A stretch of DNA of 32,219 bases from Streptomyces lushanensis (lineage in GTDB: Bacteria; Actinomycetota; Actinomycetes; Streptomycetales; Streptomycetaceae), in the NCBI RefSeq assembly GCF_001700515.1, contig NZ_MAUD01000140.1:1-32219 (forward strand), in the 5' to 3' direction. The notes under the pieces were generated by a model. That model had not been told where the DNA came from. It saw only the letters and a program-made list of their open reading frames with translations, and made no database searches. A program made the translations under genes and the position numbers. Below are positions 7,708 to 14,558 of the stretch, one piece after another (positions within the stretch are counted from its first letter, which is position 1; each line of letters begins with the position of its first letter).

Positions 7708-8133
7708 GTGTCAACTTTGATTGACATCTCCTGTCCGTCCCTGGCGGACGCCCGCAGGCACGGCGGCCTGTCGAAGGCGGGCGCGGACGCGCCGGCCGGG
7801 ATCGGGACCGACGTGGACCGGATCGTCTCGAAGGCCGAGGAGGCGCACGGCGAGGGCGCGCTGCGGGCGGTCGGGGCGACCGGCCGCCGGAGGCGCCGGT
7901 GGCCGGGCCACCGGGGCTTCACCCCGGGCGCGAAGGGGGTGCTGGAGAGGTCCCCGCGCATCGCGGCGGGCCGGGGCGACCGCCACATCGGCGACGAGCA
8001 CGTCCTCCTCGCCCTGGCGGCGCGCCCCCAACGTCGTGTCGGAGGTCCTGGCGGACCACGGCGGGACCTTCACCACCCTGGAGCGAGCGGTGTTCGGCCC
8101 CCCCCGAACGCACTCCCCGCCACCGGCACCTGA
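7708..8133 (+). pseudogene. Frameshifted Clp N-terminal-domain protein
   Basis: The first frame reads a Clp_N-like repeat, with VDRIVSKAEEAHGEGAL, then TPGAKGVLERSPRIAAGRG and HIGDEHVLLALA. It then collapses into Pro/Arg-rich sequence after a C5 run (8025-8029). Removing one C from that run restores LALAARPNVVSEVLADHG followed by GTFTTLERAVFGPP, which clearly continues the Clp_N fold. The unshifted frame stops at 8133; the restored frame stays open to 8299, but recognisable homology ends near 8105. Intact relatives are stand-alone proteins with the ClpA/C substrate-adaptor fold and no ATPase. Either this is a recent pseudogene or the extra C is a sequencing error. The GTG at 7708 has no clear ribosome site and overlaps an inverted repeat. 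Confidence 0.7.
7709..7726. promoter_or_regulatory. Operator-like inverted repeat TGTCAA-N6-TTGACA
   Basis: Perfect 6-bp arms (7709-7714 and 7721-7726) around CTTTGA, AT-rich against a GC-rich background. It overlaps the presumed start of the Clp_N-type reading frame. The right arm is also a perfect -35 hexamer, but no -10 follows at the right distance. Confidence 0.45.
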
Positions 8134-8439
8134 CGAGTTCCCCGCGTCCCGGAGCATTCCCGGCCGGGCCGGAGGGGCCGCGGTCACACCCTTCCGGGGA
8201 AGTCCGCTTCGGGCCCGACCGGGGGAAGCCGCCCGGTGCCGGCCGTCCGTGGACCGGTACGCACACCGACCTGATCCGGTGAGCGTCGGCGGGCGGTGAC
8301 AACGGCCGCGCCCGGCCCGGTCCAGGGCCTGCCGCAGGACCGGGCCGTTACGGCGGAGGTCCTTCGGGGCCCCGGCGGCGGCCCGGTGCGGGCGGATGCC
8401 GGTTCCGCCTGCCCGCCTGCCCGCCTGCCCGCCCGTCTG
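8134..8439. other. 306-bp stretch without a convincing gene
   Basis: Lies between the degraded Clp_N gene and the convergent PadR gene. It contains an 8-bp tandem repeat GCCTGCCC, three copies at 8407-8430, just beyond the PadR stop codon. No clear long hairpin terminator was found. ORFs here look like non-coding GC-rich frames. Confidence 0.5.
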
Positions 8440-9492
8440 TCAGGCTCCCGGCAGGCGCAGCACCGTGCTGATGTGGGCCGCCGCCGTGGACAGATGGCGG
8501 CGGGCGGCGGCCAGTTGGGCGGGGGTCACCCCGTGGTCGCGCGCCGCGTCGCGAATGTCGTCGCGGAAGCGGTCCAGCAGGCGTTCCAGATCGCGGGCCG
8601 GGTCGCCCGTCCCCGGGGTGTCCTCCGCCCAGGCGGGATCCTGGAGCGGCTCGGCGGGCCCGGTGGTTCCGGCGGGCCCGGCGGGCGCGGTCCTGGTGAC
8701 GCCGGTCTCGCCCGGTCCGGTTCCGGTGGACCCGGTGCCGGCGGTCCCGCGCTCCGCGGGCTCGGGCTTGGCGCCCCAGGTCAGGCCGCCCAGTTGGCCC
8801 GCCAGTTCCGACAGGCCCTCCCGTACGCCCGTGGGCCAGTCGCCGCGCAGGAAGTGGTCCTGCACCTGGTCCTGGACCTGCTTGGCGATCCGCTGCATCT
8901 CCTGACGGGCCGTCTCCTGCGCCTCCTTGGCCTGACGGCGCGCCTGCTGCGCGTCCTCGCGGGCCCGGCGGGACTCGTCCTTCGCGCGCCGGGCCTGCTC
9001 CTTCCACTCCTGCTTCGCGCGCTTCAGCTCCTCCTTGGCCTCGCGCCACGACTCGCTGTCCGTGAACGCCGTCTCCCGGTCCGCCGTCCGCGCGCCGCCG
9101 TCCTTGCGGGTCTCGGAGGCCGCCGCGCGCATCTCGCTGCGCAGCTGTCCCGCCGCGCCCCGTACGTCGTCACGGATCTCCGCGGCCAGTTCGGAGACCG
9201 ACTCGCGGATCTCCAGCTCCAGATCGGCCAGCTCGCCGCTGCGGCCCGCCAGTTCGGCGCGGCCCGCGTCGGTGATCGAGTAGACCTTGCGCCCGCCCTC
9301 GGTGGCGTGCGTGACCAGGCCCTCGGCCTCCAGTTTGGCCAGCCGGGGATAGACGGTGCCGGCGGACGGCGCGTACAGGCCCTGGAAACGCTCCTCCAGC
9401 AGCCGGATCACCTCGTACCCGTGGCGCGGCGCCTCGTCGAGGAGCTTGAGCAGATAGAGCCGGAGTCGGCCATGGGCGAAGACCGGGGGCAT
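8440..9492 (-). CDS. PadR-family transcriptional regulator with long coiled-coil extension
   Basis: 350-aa protein. Residues ~8-80 form the PadR winged helix (LYLLKLLDEAPRHGYEVI, GTVYPRLAKLEAEGLV, GGRKVYSITDAG). Ordinary PadR proteins end near 110-190 residues. Here a charged Glu/Lys/Arg/Ala helix (~85-235) follows, predicted coiled coil, then a Gly/Thr/Pro/Ala low-complexity linker (~245-285) and a C-terminal helical segment (~295-350, FRDDIRDAARDHGVTPAQL). It starts one base after the stop of the upstream DUF4097 gene, with AAGGAG seven bases before ATG, so the two are co-transcribed. It probably represses its own operon through the ATATCG-rich site at 10418-10453. Confidence 0.88.
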   Translation of the reverse strand: MPPVFAHGRLRLYLLKLLDEAPRHGYEVIRLLEERFQGLYAPSAGTVYPRLAKLEAEGLVTHATEGGRKVYSITDAGRAELAGRSGELADLELEIRESVSELAAEIRDDVRGAAGQLRSEMRAAASETRKDGGARTADRETAFTDSESWREAKEELKRAKQEWKEQARRAKDESRRAREDAQQARRQAKEAQETARQEMQRIAKQVQDQVQDHFLRGDWPTGVREGLSELAGQLGGLTWGAKPEPAERGTAGTGSTGTGPGETGVTRTAPAGPAGTTGPAEPLQDPAWAEDTPGTGDPARDLERLLDRFRDDIRDAARDHGVTPAQLAAARRHLSTAAAHISTVLRLPGA

Positions 9493-9493
9493 G

Positions 9494-10387
9494 TCAGAAC
9501 TCCTTCGCGTCGGTCGGCACCGCGTCGGCCCGTACCCCGTCGGCCGGTTCGTACTCCGCCGGCGGCCTTCTCAGCAGCGCGATCGATCCCGACACCGTCG
9601 TCGCCCTGAGCGTGCCCGTGCCCGCCCCCAGTGTTCCGGTGATCCGCTTCGCGCCCCACTGCCCGCTGACCCGGAGATCCTCGAACGCGTTGGACACCTT
9701 GCCGCTCGCCGTGTTCGCCTCGACCCGCGCGTCGGCGGGATGCGGCAGGCGGATCGCGACCTCGCCGGAGACGGACGACAGCTTGATGTCCGTGGGCCGG
9801 TCGCCCGGATCGAGGTCGACGACCATGTCGCCGCTGACCGATTCGGCCCGTACGGAGGAGCCCGCGCCCTCGACCACCGTCAGATCGCCCGAGACCGAGG
9901 TGAAGCGGAGATCGCCGGTGACGGCCTGCGCCTCCAGATTCCCGGAGACGGTCTCGGCGCGGACCTCGCCCGACAGCCCGACGAGCGTGGTGTCGCCGCT
10001 GACCCCGCGGACATCCGTACGCCCCCGGATCCCGGAGACCACGGCCCCGGCGCCGACCACTCCGACCTCGACCGCCGCTCCCGAGGGGACGGCGAGGGAG
10101 ACGACGGCCCTGCGGTGCCGGCCCCTGCGGTCGAGCCATTTGAGGAGGCCCTTCCAGGACAGGTCCTCGTAGGCCACGGTGAGGGTGGAGCCGCTCCGCG
10201 TCACGGTCAGCGGCGGTCCCTCGACACCGGAGATCTCCAGCCGGGCGCCGCCCTGCTCGTTCCGTACGGACTCGTCCGAGCCGACGACATTCACCGTCCC
10301 GTTGACGATGCGCACATGGAGCGCCGTCACCGGGTCGTCGAAGGTGAGCTTCGTCGGCCCGGTGACTTCCCATGTCGACTCTTCCAT
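9494..10387 (-). CDS. DUF4097 family beta-strand-repeat protein
   Basis: 297-aa protein made of short repeated beta strands predicted to build a right-handed beta-helix. Repeat signatures such as VSGDTTLVGLSGEVRAET, VTGDLRFTSVSGDLTVVE and VSGEVAIRLP recur about every 20 residues, with the V-S-G-[DE] turn as constant element. No signal peptide or transmembrane segment is visible, so it is probably cytoplasmic or peripheral. GGGAGG lies eight bases before the ATG at 10387; upstream in-frame codons lack a ribosome site. It forms a two-gene operon with PadR (1-bp gap). DUF4097 proteins often accompany PadR regulators and envelope-stress genes; the molecular role is unknown. Confidence 0.87.
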   Translation of the reverse strand: MEESTWEVTGPTKLTFDDPVTALHVRIVNGTVNVVGSDESVRNEQGGARLEISGVEGPPLTVTRSGSTLTVAYEDLSWKGLLKWLDRRGRHRRAVVSLAVPSGAAVEVGVVGAGAVVSGIRGRTDVRGVSGDTTLVGLSGEVRAETVSGNLEAQAVTGDLRFTSVSGDLTVVEGAGSSVRAESVSGDMVVDLDPGDRPTDIKLSSVSGEVAIRLPHPADARVEANTASGKVSNAFEDLRVSGQWGAKRITGTLGAGTGTLRATTVSGSIALLRRPPAEYEPADGVRADAVPTDAKEF

Positions 10388-10417
10388 GGTGCGACCTCCC
10401 GGGCCTGCCTCGACGCA

Positions 10418-10453
10418 ACATATCGCGTCTCCTGAGAAACACGATATATCGCG
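10418..10453 (-). promoter_or_regulatory. Probable PadR operator/promoter region
   Basis: Two copies of ATATCGCG (10420-10427 and 10446-10453) start 26 bp apart. The second is part of the perfect palindrome CGATATATCG (10442-10451). TATGTT on the minus strand (complement of 10417-10422) could be the -10 box. Location just upstream of the DUF4097-PadR operon supports autoregulation. Confidence 0.55.
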
Positions 10454-10568
10454 GATCTGGGAAGTCAAGACCGGACGCCAACACCGGACGTCGAGGCCGG
10501 ACGGCCGAACCCGGAGGGGCCGCAAGGGGTCCGAACGGACACAGCGCTCATATTCGGGCGAAGTGTCC

Positions 10569-10574
10569 TAGCGT
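10569..10574 (+). promoter_or_regulatory. -10 box TAGCGT for a leaderless start
   Basis: TAGCGT ends seven bases before the ATG at 10582. GGGAGG at 10575-10580 is only one base from the start codon, too close to serve as a normal ribosome site, so a leaderless mRNA is more likely. Confidence 0.4.
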
Positions 10575-10581
10575 GGGAGGC

Positions 10582-11496
10582 ATGAACGCGACTTCCGTGG
10601 GTGCTCTGCTGCTCTGCAGGGCCGAGCCGGCGGCGGTACGGCCCGCCGCCCATCTGCTCCGTGAACGGCTGCTGCTCGTCCCGGCCGGCCCCGGCTGGAG
10701 CGTACTGGTGCCCGAGGGCAAGCCCTGGCTGGACGGCGGTGAACCGGTCGACCGGGTGGTCGCGGGCTGGTCCACCGCGCTCGCCGTCGGCGTCAACTGG
10801 CCGGTGCTCGCGCTGTGGTGGGACGCCGACCGCGCCGGGTACACCCTGGCGGCCGGCTTCCGGCGCACGGTCGGCTATGTCTGGCTCGCGGACGGCACAC
10901 CGGCGGGCGAGGACGAGGCGATGCGTACGTTTACGGCCCGTCTCGGCCTCGATCCCGTCCTGGACCTCCCGGCCCTGGAACCGCTGACCCGGCAGGACCC
11001 GGAGGCCGACTCCCGGGACCGGCTGCTCGCCTTCGCCGCGTATCTCTCCCGGGCCGGTGTCGTGCTCCCGGTCGGGCTCGGACCCGGTGAACCGGCCGAC
11101 CGGCTGCGCGAGGTGGCGCGTGTCCAGCCGGGCGCCGAGCAGGTGGAGTGGGCGGGCTGGCGCGACACCGTACGGGCCGAGCTGGACGTCGTGGAGGACG
11201 GGCCGCTCGGGCCCTGGCTGCGCGGACCACGGGCCCGGCTGGCCGGTGCGGGCCAGCTCGCGGCCGGTGTCCCGCTCACACTCTGGGCGGCGCGCCGCCA
11301 CAGCGCCGGATGGGCCCTCGCCGGTGCCCTGCTGATCACTCAGGGGATGCTGACGCTCGCGTACGACCGTCTGCGCGCCGGACCGTGCCGGACGTTCACC
11401 CGTCGCCGTCGTCCGGGTAGTCCTCGTCGTCCTCGTCGTCCAGCCGGGCCAGCCATGTCGCCAGCCGCTCGACCGGCACCTCGAAGTCGGGATTGA
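10582..11496 (+). CDS. Conserved-looking actinobacterial protein of unknown function
   Basis: 304-aa protein I do not recognise. Residues ~1-265 have normal composition, with Trp-rich segments (WPVLALWWDADRAGYTLAAG) and a hydrophobic region at about 235-260 (AAGVPLTLWAARR; WALAGALLITQGMLTLAY) that may be one or two membrane-associated helices. The last ~33 residues become Arg/Pro-rich because they are antisense to the convergent DUF6104 gene (101-bp overlap). I infer that the ancestral stop was near 11395 and has been lost or shifted. The start follows the TAGCGT box. It is divergent from the DUF4097-PadR operon, 194 bp away, so a shared regulatory region is possible. Confidence 0.65.
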   Translation: MNATSVGALLLCRAEPAAVRPAAHLLRERLLLVPAGPGWSVLVPEGKPWLDGGEPVDRVVAGWSTALAVGVNWPVLALWWDADRAGYTLAAGFRRTVGYVWLADGTPAGEDEAMRTFTARLGLDPVLDLPALEPLTRQDPEADSRDRLLAFAAYLSRAGVVLPVGLGPGEPADRLREVARVQPGAEQVEWAGWRDTVRAELDVVEDGPLGPWLRGPRARLAGAGQLAAGVPLTLWAARRHSAGWALAGALLITQGMLTLAYDRLRAGPCRTFTRRRRPGSPRRPRRPAGPAMSPAARPAPRSRD

Positions 11497-11599
11497 GGTC
11501 GACGAACGCGCGGAGCTGCTCGGCCAGCCATTCGAAGGTGACCTCCTCCTCGCCGCGCCGCTTCTCCAGCTCCTCGGTCCCACGGTCGGTGAAGTACAT
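11396..11599 (-). CDS. DUF6104 family small protein
   Basis: 67-aa acidic protein: MYFTDRGTEELEKRR, then EEVTFEWLAEQLRAFVDLN and an Asp/Glu-rich tail. The N-terminus and length match the small DUF6104 family that is widespread in Streptomyces. The function is unknown. On the minus strand TAGGCT ends seven bases before the ATG and no Shine-Dalgarno sequence is visible, so this is a third candidate leaderless gene. Its conserved part overlaps the tail of the plus-strand gene ending at 11496, which argues that this gene, rather than the other one's tail, is under protein-level selection in the overlap. Confidence 0.8.
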   Translation of the reverse strand: MYFTDRGTEELEKRRGEEEVTFEWLAEQLRAFVDLNPDFEVPVERLATWLARLDDEDDEDYPDDGDG

Positions 11600-11606
11600 G
11601 GCGAAC

Positions 11607-11612
11607 AGCCTA
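11607..11612 (-). promoter_or_regulatory. -10 box TAGGCT for DUF6104
   Basis: Reading on the minus strand, TAGGCT is followed after seven bases by the ATG at 11599. A clear -35 was not found. Confidence 0.4.
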
Positions 11613-11770
11613 ATGCCTGGTGAAGGGCGGTGCGGTGGCCGGAAGCCCGGACTCCCGGCCGTCCGGGCCCGCCGGGAACCGCGTGGCGGCGAATCGCCGT
11701 CCTCCTCCATTGCCTCGCTTCGGCTCCGTACTGCCGTTAACCTGCGGGGAATTGGGGGAACGGGGGCGTC

Positions 11771-12295
11771 ATGGAGGACGGAGAGGTCCGTATCACCCGC
11801 ATCGAGATGCCGGACGGCACGCCCGTCTGGGCCCGGATCTCGGGTGCCGAGGAGCTGAGGCGGCCCACCGGTGGTCTGACCTACTCGGACACGGGATTCG
11901 CCGAGCAGGTGCAGGCGCGGGTGGAGAGCCTGAACGGAGTGGTCACCAGTGTCGCGCGGTCGCTGGCGGGACCGCTGAGGGCGGTGCGGCCCGACGAGGT
12001 CAGCATCGAGTTCGGTATCGAACTGACCGCCAAGTCCGGCAAGGTCGTGGGACTGCTCGCGGACGGCGAGGCCAAGGGGGCGATCAAGGTGACCCTCACC
12101 TGGAACAACGGCGGGCCGCCCGATCTGTCGGCGCCGCCGCTGGTGCCTCCCCAGGCCGTGGCACCGGCCGCGGGCGAACCCTCCGGGGCGCCCTCCGGAG
12201 GGACACGGTCCGACGGGGAGGCGCCCGGGGGCGCCCCGCCTGGCGCACCGGCGCACCCCGGCGGGCTCACGCCTCCGGCCGGGAGCGGACCATGA
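11771..12295 (+). CDS. Trypsin-co-occurring domain 1 protein (TRYPCO1 / CU044_2847 type)
   Basis: 174-aa protein. The first ~115 residues match the CU044_2847/TRYPCO1 pattern: an N-terminal beta strand pair (VRITRIEMPDGTPVWARI), a helical segment, then PDEVSIEFGIELTAKSGKVV and a final strand IKVTLTWN. The C-terminal ~55 residues are Pro/Gly/Ala-rich and likely disordered. This domain is known mainly as a genomic partner of trypsin-like proteases in actinobacterial conflict systems and is thought to bind or regulate the protease. It is the first gene of the block and overlaps the protease gene by ATGA. The ATG at 11771 follows a G-rich stretch; GTTAAC about 27 bases upstream may belong to the promoter. 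Confidence 0.8.
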   Translation: MEDGEVRITRIEMPDGTPVWARISGAEELRRPTGGLTYSDTGFAEQVQARVESLNGVVTSVARSLAGPLRAVRPDEVSIEFGIELTAKSGKVVGLLADGEAKGAIKVTLTWNNGGPPDLSAPPLVPPQAVAPAAGEPSGAPSGGTRSDGEAPGGAPPGAPAHPGGLTPPAGSGP

Positions 12296-14397
12296 TCGAC
12301 GGGTTCGGCCGGGGTGCGCCGGGCGCCTCGGGCGAGACCCAGCGTGCGCTCAAGGACCTCGTCGCGGCGGCGACCGTGCGCATCCATGGCCCGGCGTACG
12401 GGTATGCCCCTGATGAACCAGGTGGCGGCTTCCTGGGAAGCGGCTTCTTCATCGCCCCGAGCTGGGTTCTCACTTGTGCGCACGTGGCGATGCAGGGGGA
12501 GGGGCGGGAGGTGACCGTGGTCTTCGAGATCGGCCCCGGCAGCGGCGAGGGCGAGTCGTCGGTGACGGGCTCCGTGGTCGCGGCGCTCCCCGAGCCGCCG
12601 CGCGACGCGCTCGCGGCCCGCTCGTTCGGTACGCCCGGGAGCTGGCCGGGACCCGATCTGGCGCTCATCAGGCTCCGCCGGCCGGTCGAGCACCCCTGTG
12701 TGTATGTCACGGAGCGGCCCGCGGCCTTCTTCGGCGGCGCGCAGGTGCTCTACTCCGGCTGGACGGAGGTGGGCGGCCGGCTCAAGCGGCTCAGCGGCTA
12801 CTGCACCGTGCAGGGCACACTCGGCGGCTGGGGCGATCCGGACGAGCAGATCCGGCTCGGCGGCGACCTGCTGCCGCCGGGGATCTCCGGCGGGCCCGCC
12901 GTCGATCCGGCCCGGGGCGAGGTGGTCGGTGTGCTCAAGTCGCAGCTCGTCGGCGGCCTCGGCGGCACCTCGATCGGTATCGAGCAGCTCCGTTCGCTGC
13001 CCGTCCCCGCCACGATGGCCGGAGCCGAGTCCGACGACGACTACCAGGCCGTCTTCCACGCCCATGACCGCTATCACGCGGACCGCCACACCAACCGGGT
13101 GGGCACCGGCCGCACCTGGGCCGATGTGCAGAGCGGACTGGGCGCGGGCGCCGACCGCGCGCTCACCCCCCAGCAGCGCATCATCCTGCTCGGCAGACTC
13201 GCCGAGCTGCCGCCGCCGGTCTCCACCCGCGGCCTGCTCGATCTGCTGGTCCGCCTGCCGAACGTCCACTCGGTCGACCGTTATCCGGCGCCGCGGAGCT
13301 GGCGGGACGGGCTCGGCGCGCTGTACGAGACCAGGGGCGGCGAGGCCGCGCTCGAACTGGTCCTGCGCTACTGCATGAGCGTCATCTCCGCCGAGCGCCC
13401 CTATGTCACCCGCTCCACGGCGCCGGCCGAGGAGGCGCTCTGGAACTGGGTGAAGTGGGTCGCCGACGACCGGCTCTCGCGCGAGTTCCGCAACGAGATC
13501 ACCCAGCTCTGGTCCGCGGCCCGCTACCGCACCGACCGCGCGCAGCGCCGCGCGTCCCCGGCGTACGGCGAGCGGCCCGTGGAGGGTGAGGGCTCCTTCG
13601 TCCTGCTGGAGCTGGAGCCGCGCGGCTGGGAGCGGGACAGCTACGACTGGCGCGTCGGTGTCGCCCGGCACACCGGCGAGGTGGTGCCCGTCAAGGAGGA
13701 CAGCCGGGGCACGGTGGCCCAGGACCTGCCGGCCAGGCTCACCGCGCCGCTGGCCGAGGCGTTCCGGCGGTGCGACGAACCGGACAGCCCGGCCGTGCTC
13801 CAGGTCGCGGTCGTCCAGGCACAGCTCGGTCTGGAGGTCGACCGCTGGCAGCTGTCGCCCGACGAGCCGCCGCTCGGCACCGTACGCCCGGTGGTGGTCC
13901 GCTGCTCGAATCCCGGTCCGCCGCTCTCGGAGGACGAGGCGCGTGAGCACCGGGCCCGGTGGAACCGCACCTGGAGCGTGGCGATGCGCGGCGAGATCAT
14001 CGATTGCGAGGACGGACTGCGGGTACCCGTACCGACGGACGAGGACCTTCGGGCGCTGGCGTACGAGACCGTGCCGGTGCTCTGCCGGTTCGGGGACCGG
14101 CCGGACGGCGAGACCGCGGCCGGGCTGAGCCGGGTGGTGCGCGGCGGCTTCCACATCGCCCTGCTGCGCCGCGGCGAGGACAGGCCGGGCATGGTCTGCG
14201 CGGACTTCCACCGCCGCGCGCTGGACACCGTCGCCGAGGCCGGGACCGCCGATCAGCTCCCGCGCACGATCCAGGAGCTGAGACGCGGAGTGAGCGCGGG
14301 CCGTACGGAGATGTACTGGTCGGACGGCGTGGCGCTCTACTACGACGACCCGCACCACCCCCTGCCCGGATCGGGACAGCTCCTGGAGGCACCGTGA
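12292..14397 (+). CDS. Cytoplasmic trypsin-like serine protease with VMAP-C-like region
   Basis: 701-aa protein, predicted effector of a vWA-MoxR-VMAP-type system. The N-terminal S1-like protease (~20-240) has an intact triad: His64 in LTCAHV, Asp122 in PDLALIRL and Ser199 in GISGGP. There is no signal peptide or membrane segment, so it acts inside the cell. A small helical domain follows (~275-350, LTPQQRIILLGRLAEL... LVLRYCMSVI), resembling an effector-associated adaptor. The C-terminal ~260 residues (from about 430) look like the VMAP-C region, with LELEPRGWERDSYDWRVGV and GLEVDRWQLSPDEPP. The start at 12292 overlaps the preceding stop as ATGA. VMAP assignment is by pattern; the protease assignment is firm. 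Confidence 0.85.
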   Translation: MIDGFGRGAPGASGETQRALKDLVAAATVRIHGPAYGYAPDEPGGGFLGSGFFIAPSWVLTCAHVAMQGEGREVTVVFEIGPGSGEGESSVTGSVVAALPEPPRDALAARSFGTPGSWPGPDLALIRLRRPVEHPCVYVTERPAAFFGGAQVLYSGWTEVGGRLKRLSGYCTVQGTLGGWGDPDEQIRLGGDLLPPGISGGPAVDPARGEVVGVLKSQLVGGLGGTSIGIEQLRSLPVPATMAGAESDDDYQAVFHAHDRYHADRHTNRVGTGRTWADVQSGLGAGADRALTPQQRIILLGRLAELPPPVSTRGLLDLLVRLPNVHSVDRYPAPRSWRDGLGALYETRGGEAALELVLRYCMSVISAERPYVTRSTAPAEEALWNWVKWVADDRLSREFRNEITQLWSAARYRTDRAQRRASPAYGERPVEGEGSFVLLELEPRGWERDSYDWRVGVARHTGEVVPVKEDSRGTVAQDLPARLTAPLAEAFRRCDEPDSPAVLQVAVVQAQLGLEVDRWQLSPDEPPLGTVRPVVVRCSNPGPPLSEDEAREHRARWNRTWSVAMRGEIIDCEDGLRVPVPTDEDLRALAYETVPVLCRFGDRPDGETAAGLSRVVRGGFHIALLRRGEDRPGMVCADFHRRALDTVAEAGTADQLPRTIQELRRGVSAGRTEMYWSDGVALYYDDPHHPLPGSGQLLEAP

Positions 14398-14558
14398 ACG
14401 GTCCGGAGCCGGGGCCGATCGGTCCCCTTACGGGCGCGGCGGCGGATCGCTACGGTGATGCACGTTGTCCTTGCGGCGATGCGCGTTCGGCCCCTCCGAC
14501 TGCCCTCCCGACTGCCCCGGACCGCCCTGGCGGACGAGTGACGATGAGGAACACGTGA
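14394..14558 (+). CDS. Possible 54-aa coupling ORF between protease and MoxR genes
   Basis: A GTG at 14394 overlaps the protease stop as GTGA, has GGAGG four bases upstream, and the ORF ends as TGATG over the MoxR start. The peptide is Pro/Ala/Gly-rich with one CPC motif. Third-position GC is only about two thirds by my count, clearly below the neighbours, so it may be untranslated spacer or a short leader ORF that only couples ribosome flow. No homologue is recognised. Confidence 0.3.
   Translation: MNGPEPGPIGPLTGAAADRYGDARCPCGDARSAPPTALPTAPDRPGGRVTMRNT

Noticed and set aside
11881..14358. Minus-strand ORF of 825 codons antisense to the TRYPCO1 and protease genes
   Set aside because: Shadow of two genes with clear motifs, and it spans their boundary; no ribosome site or domain.
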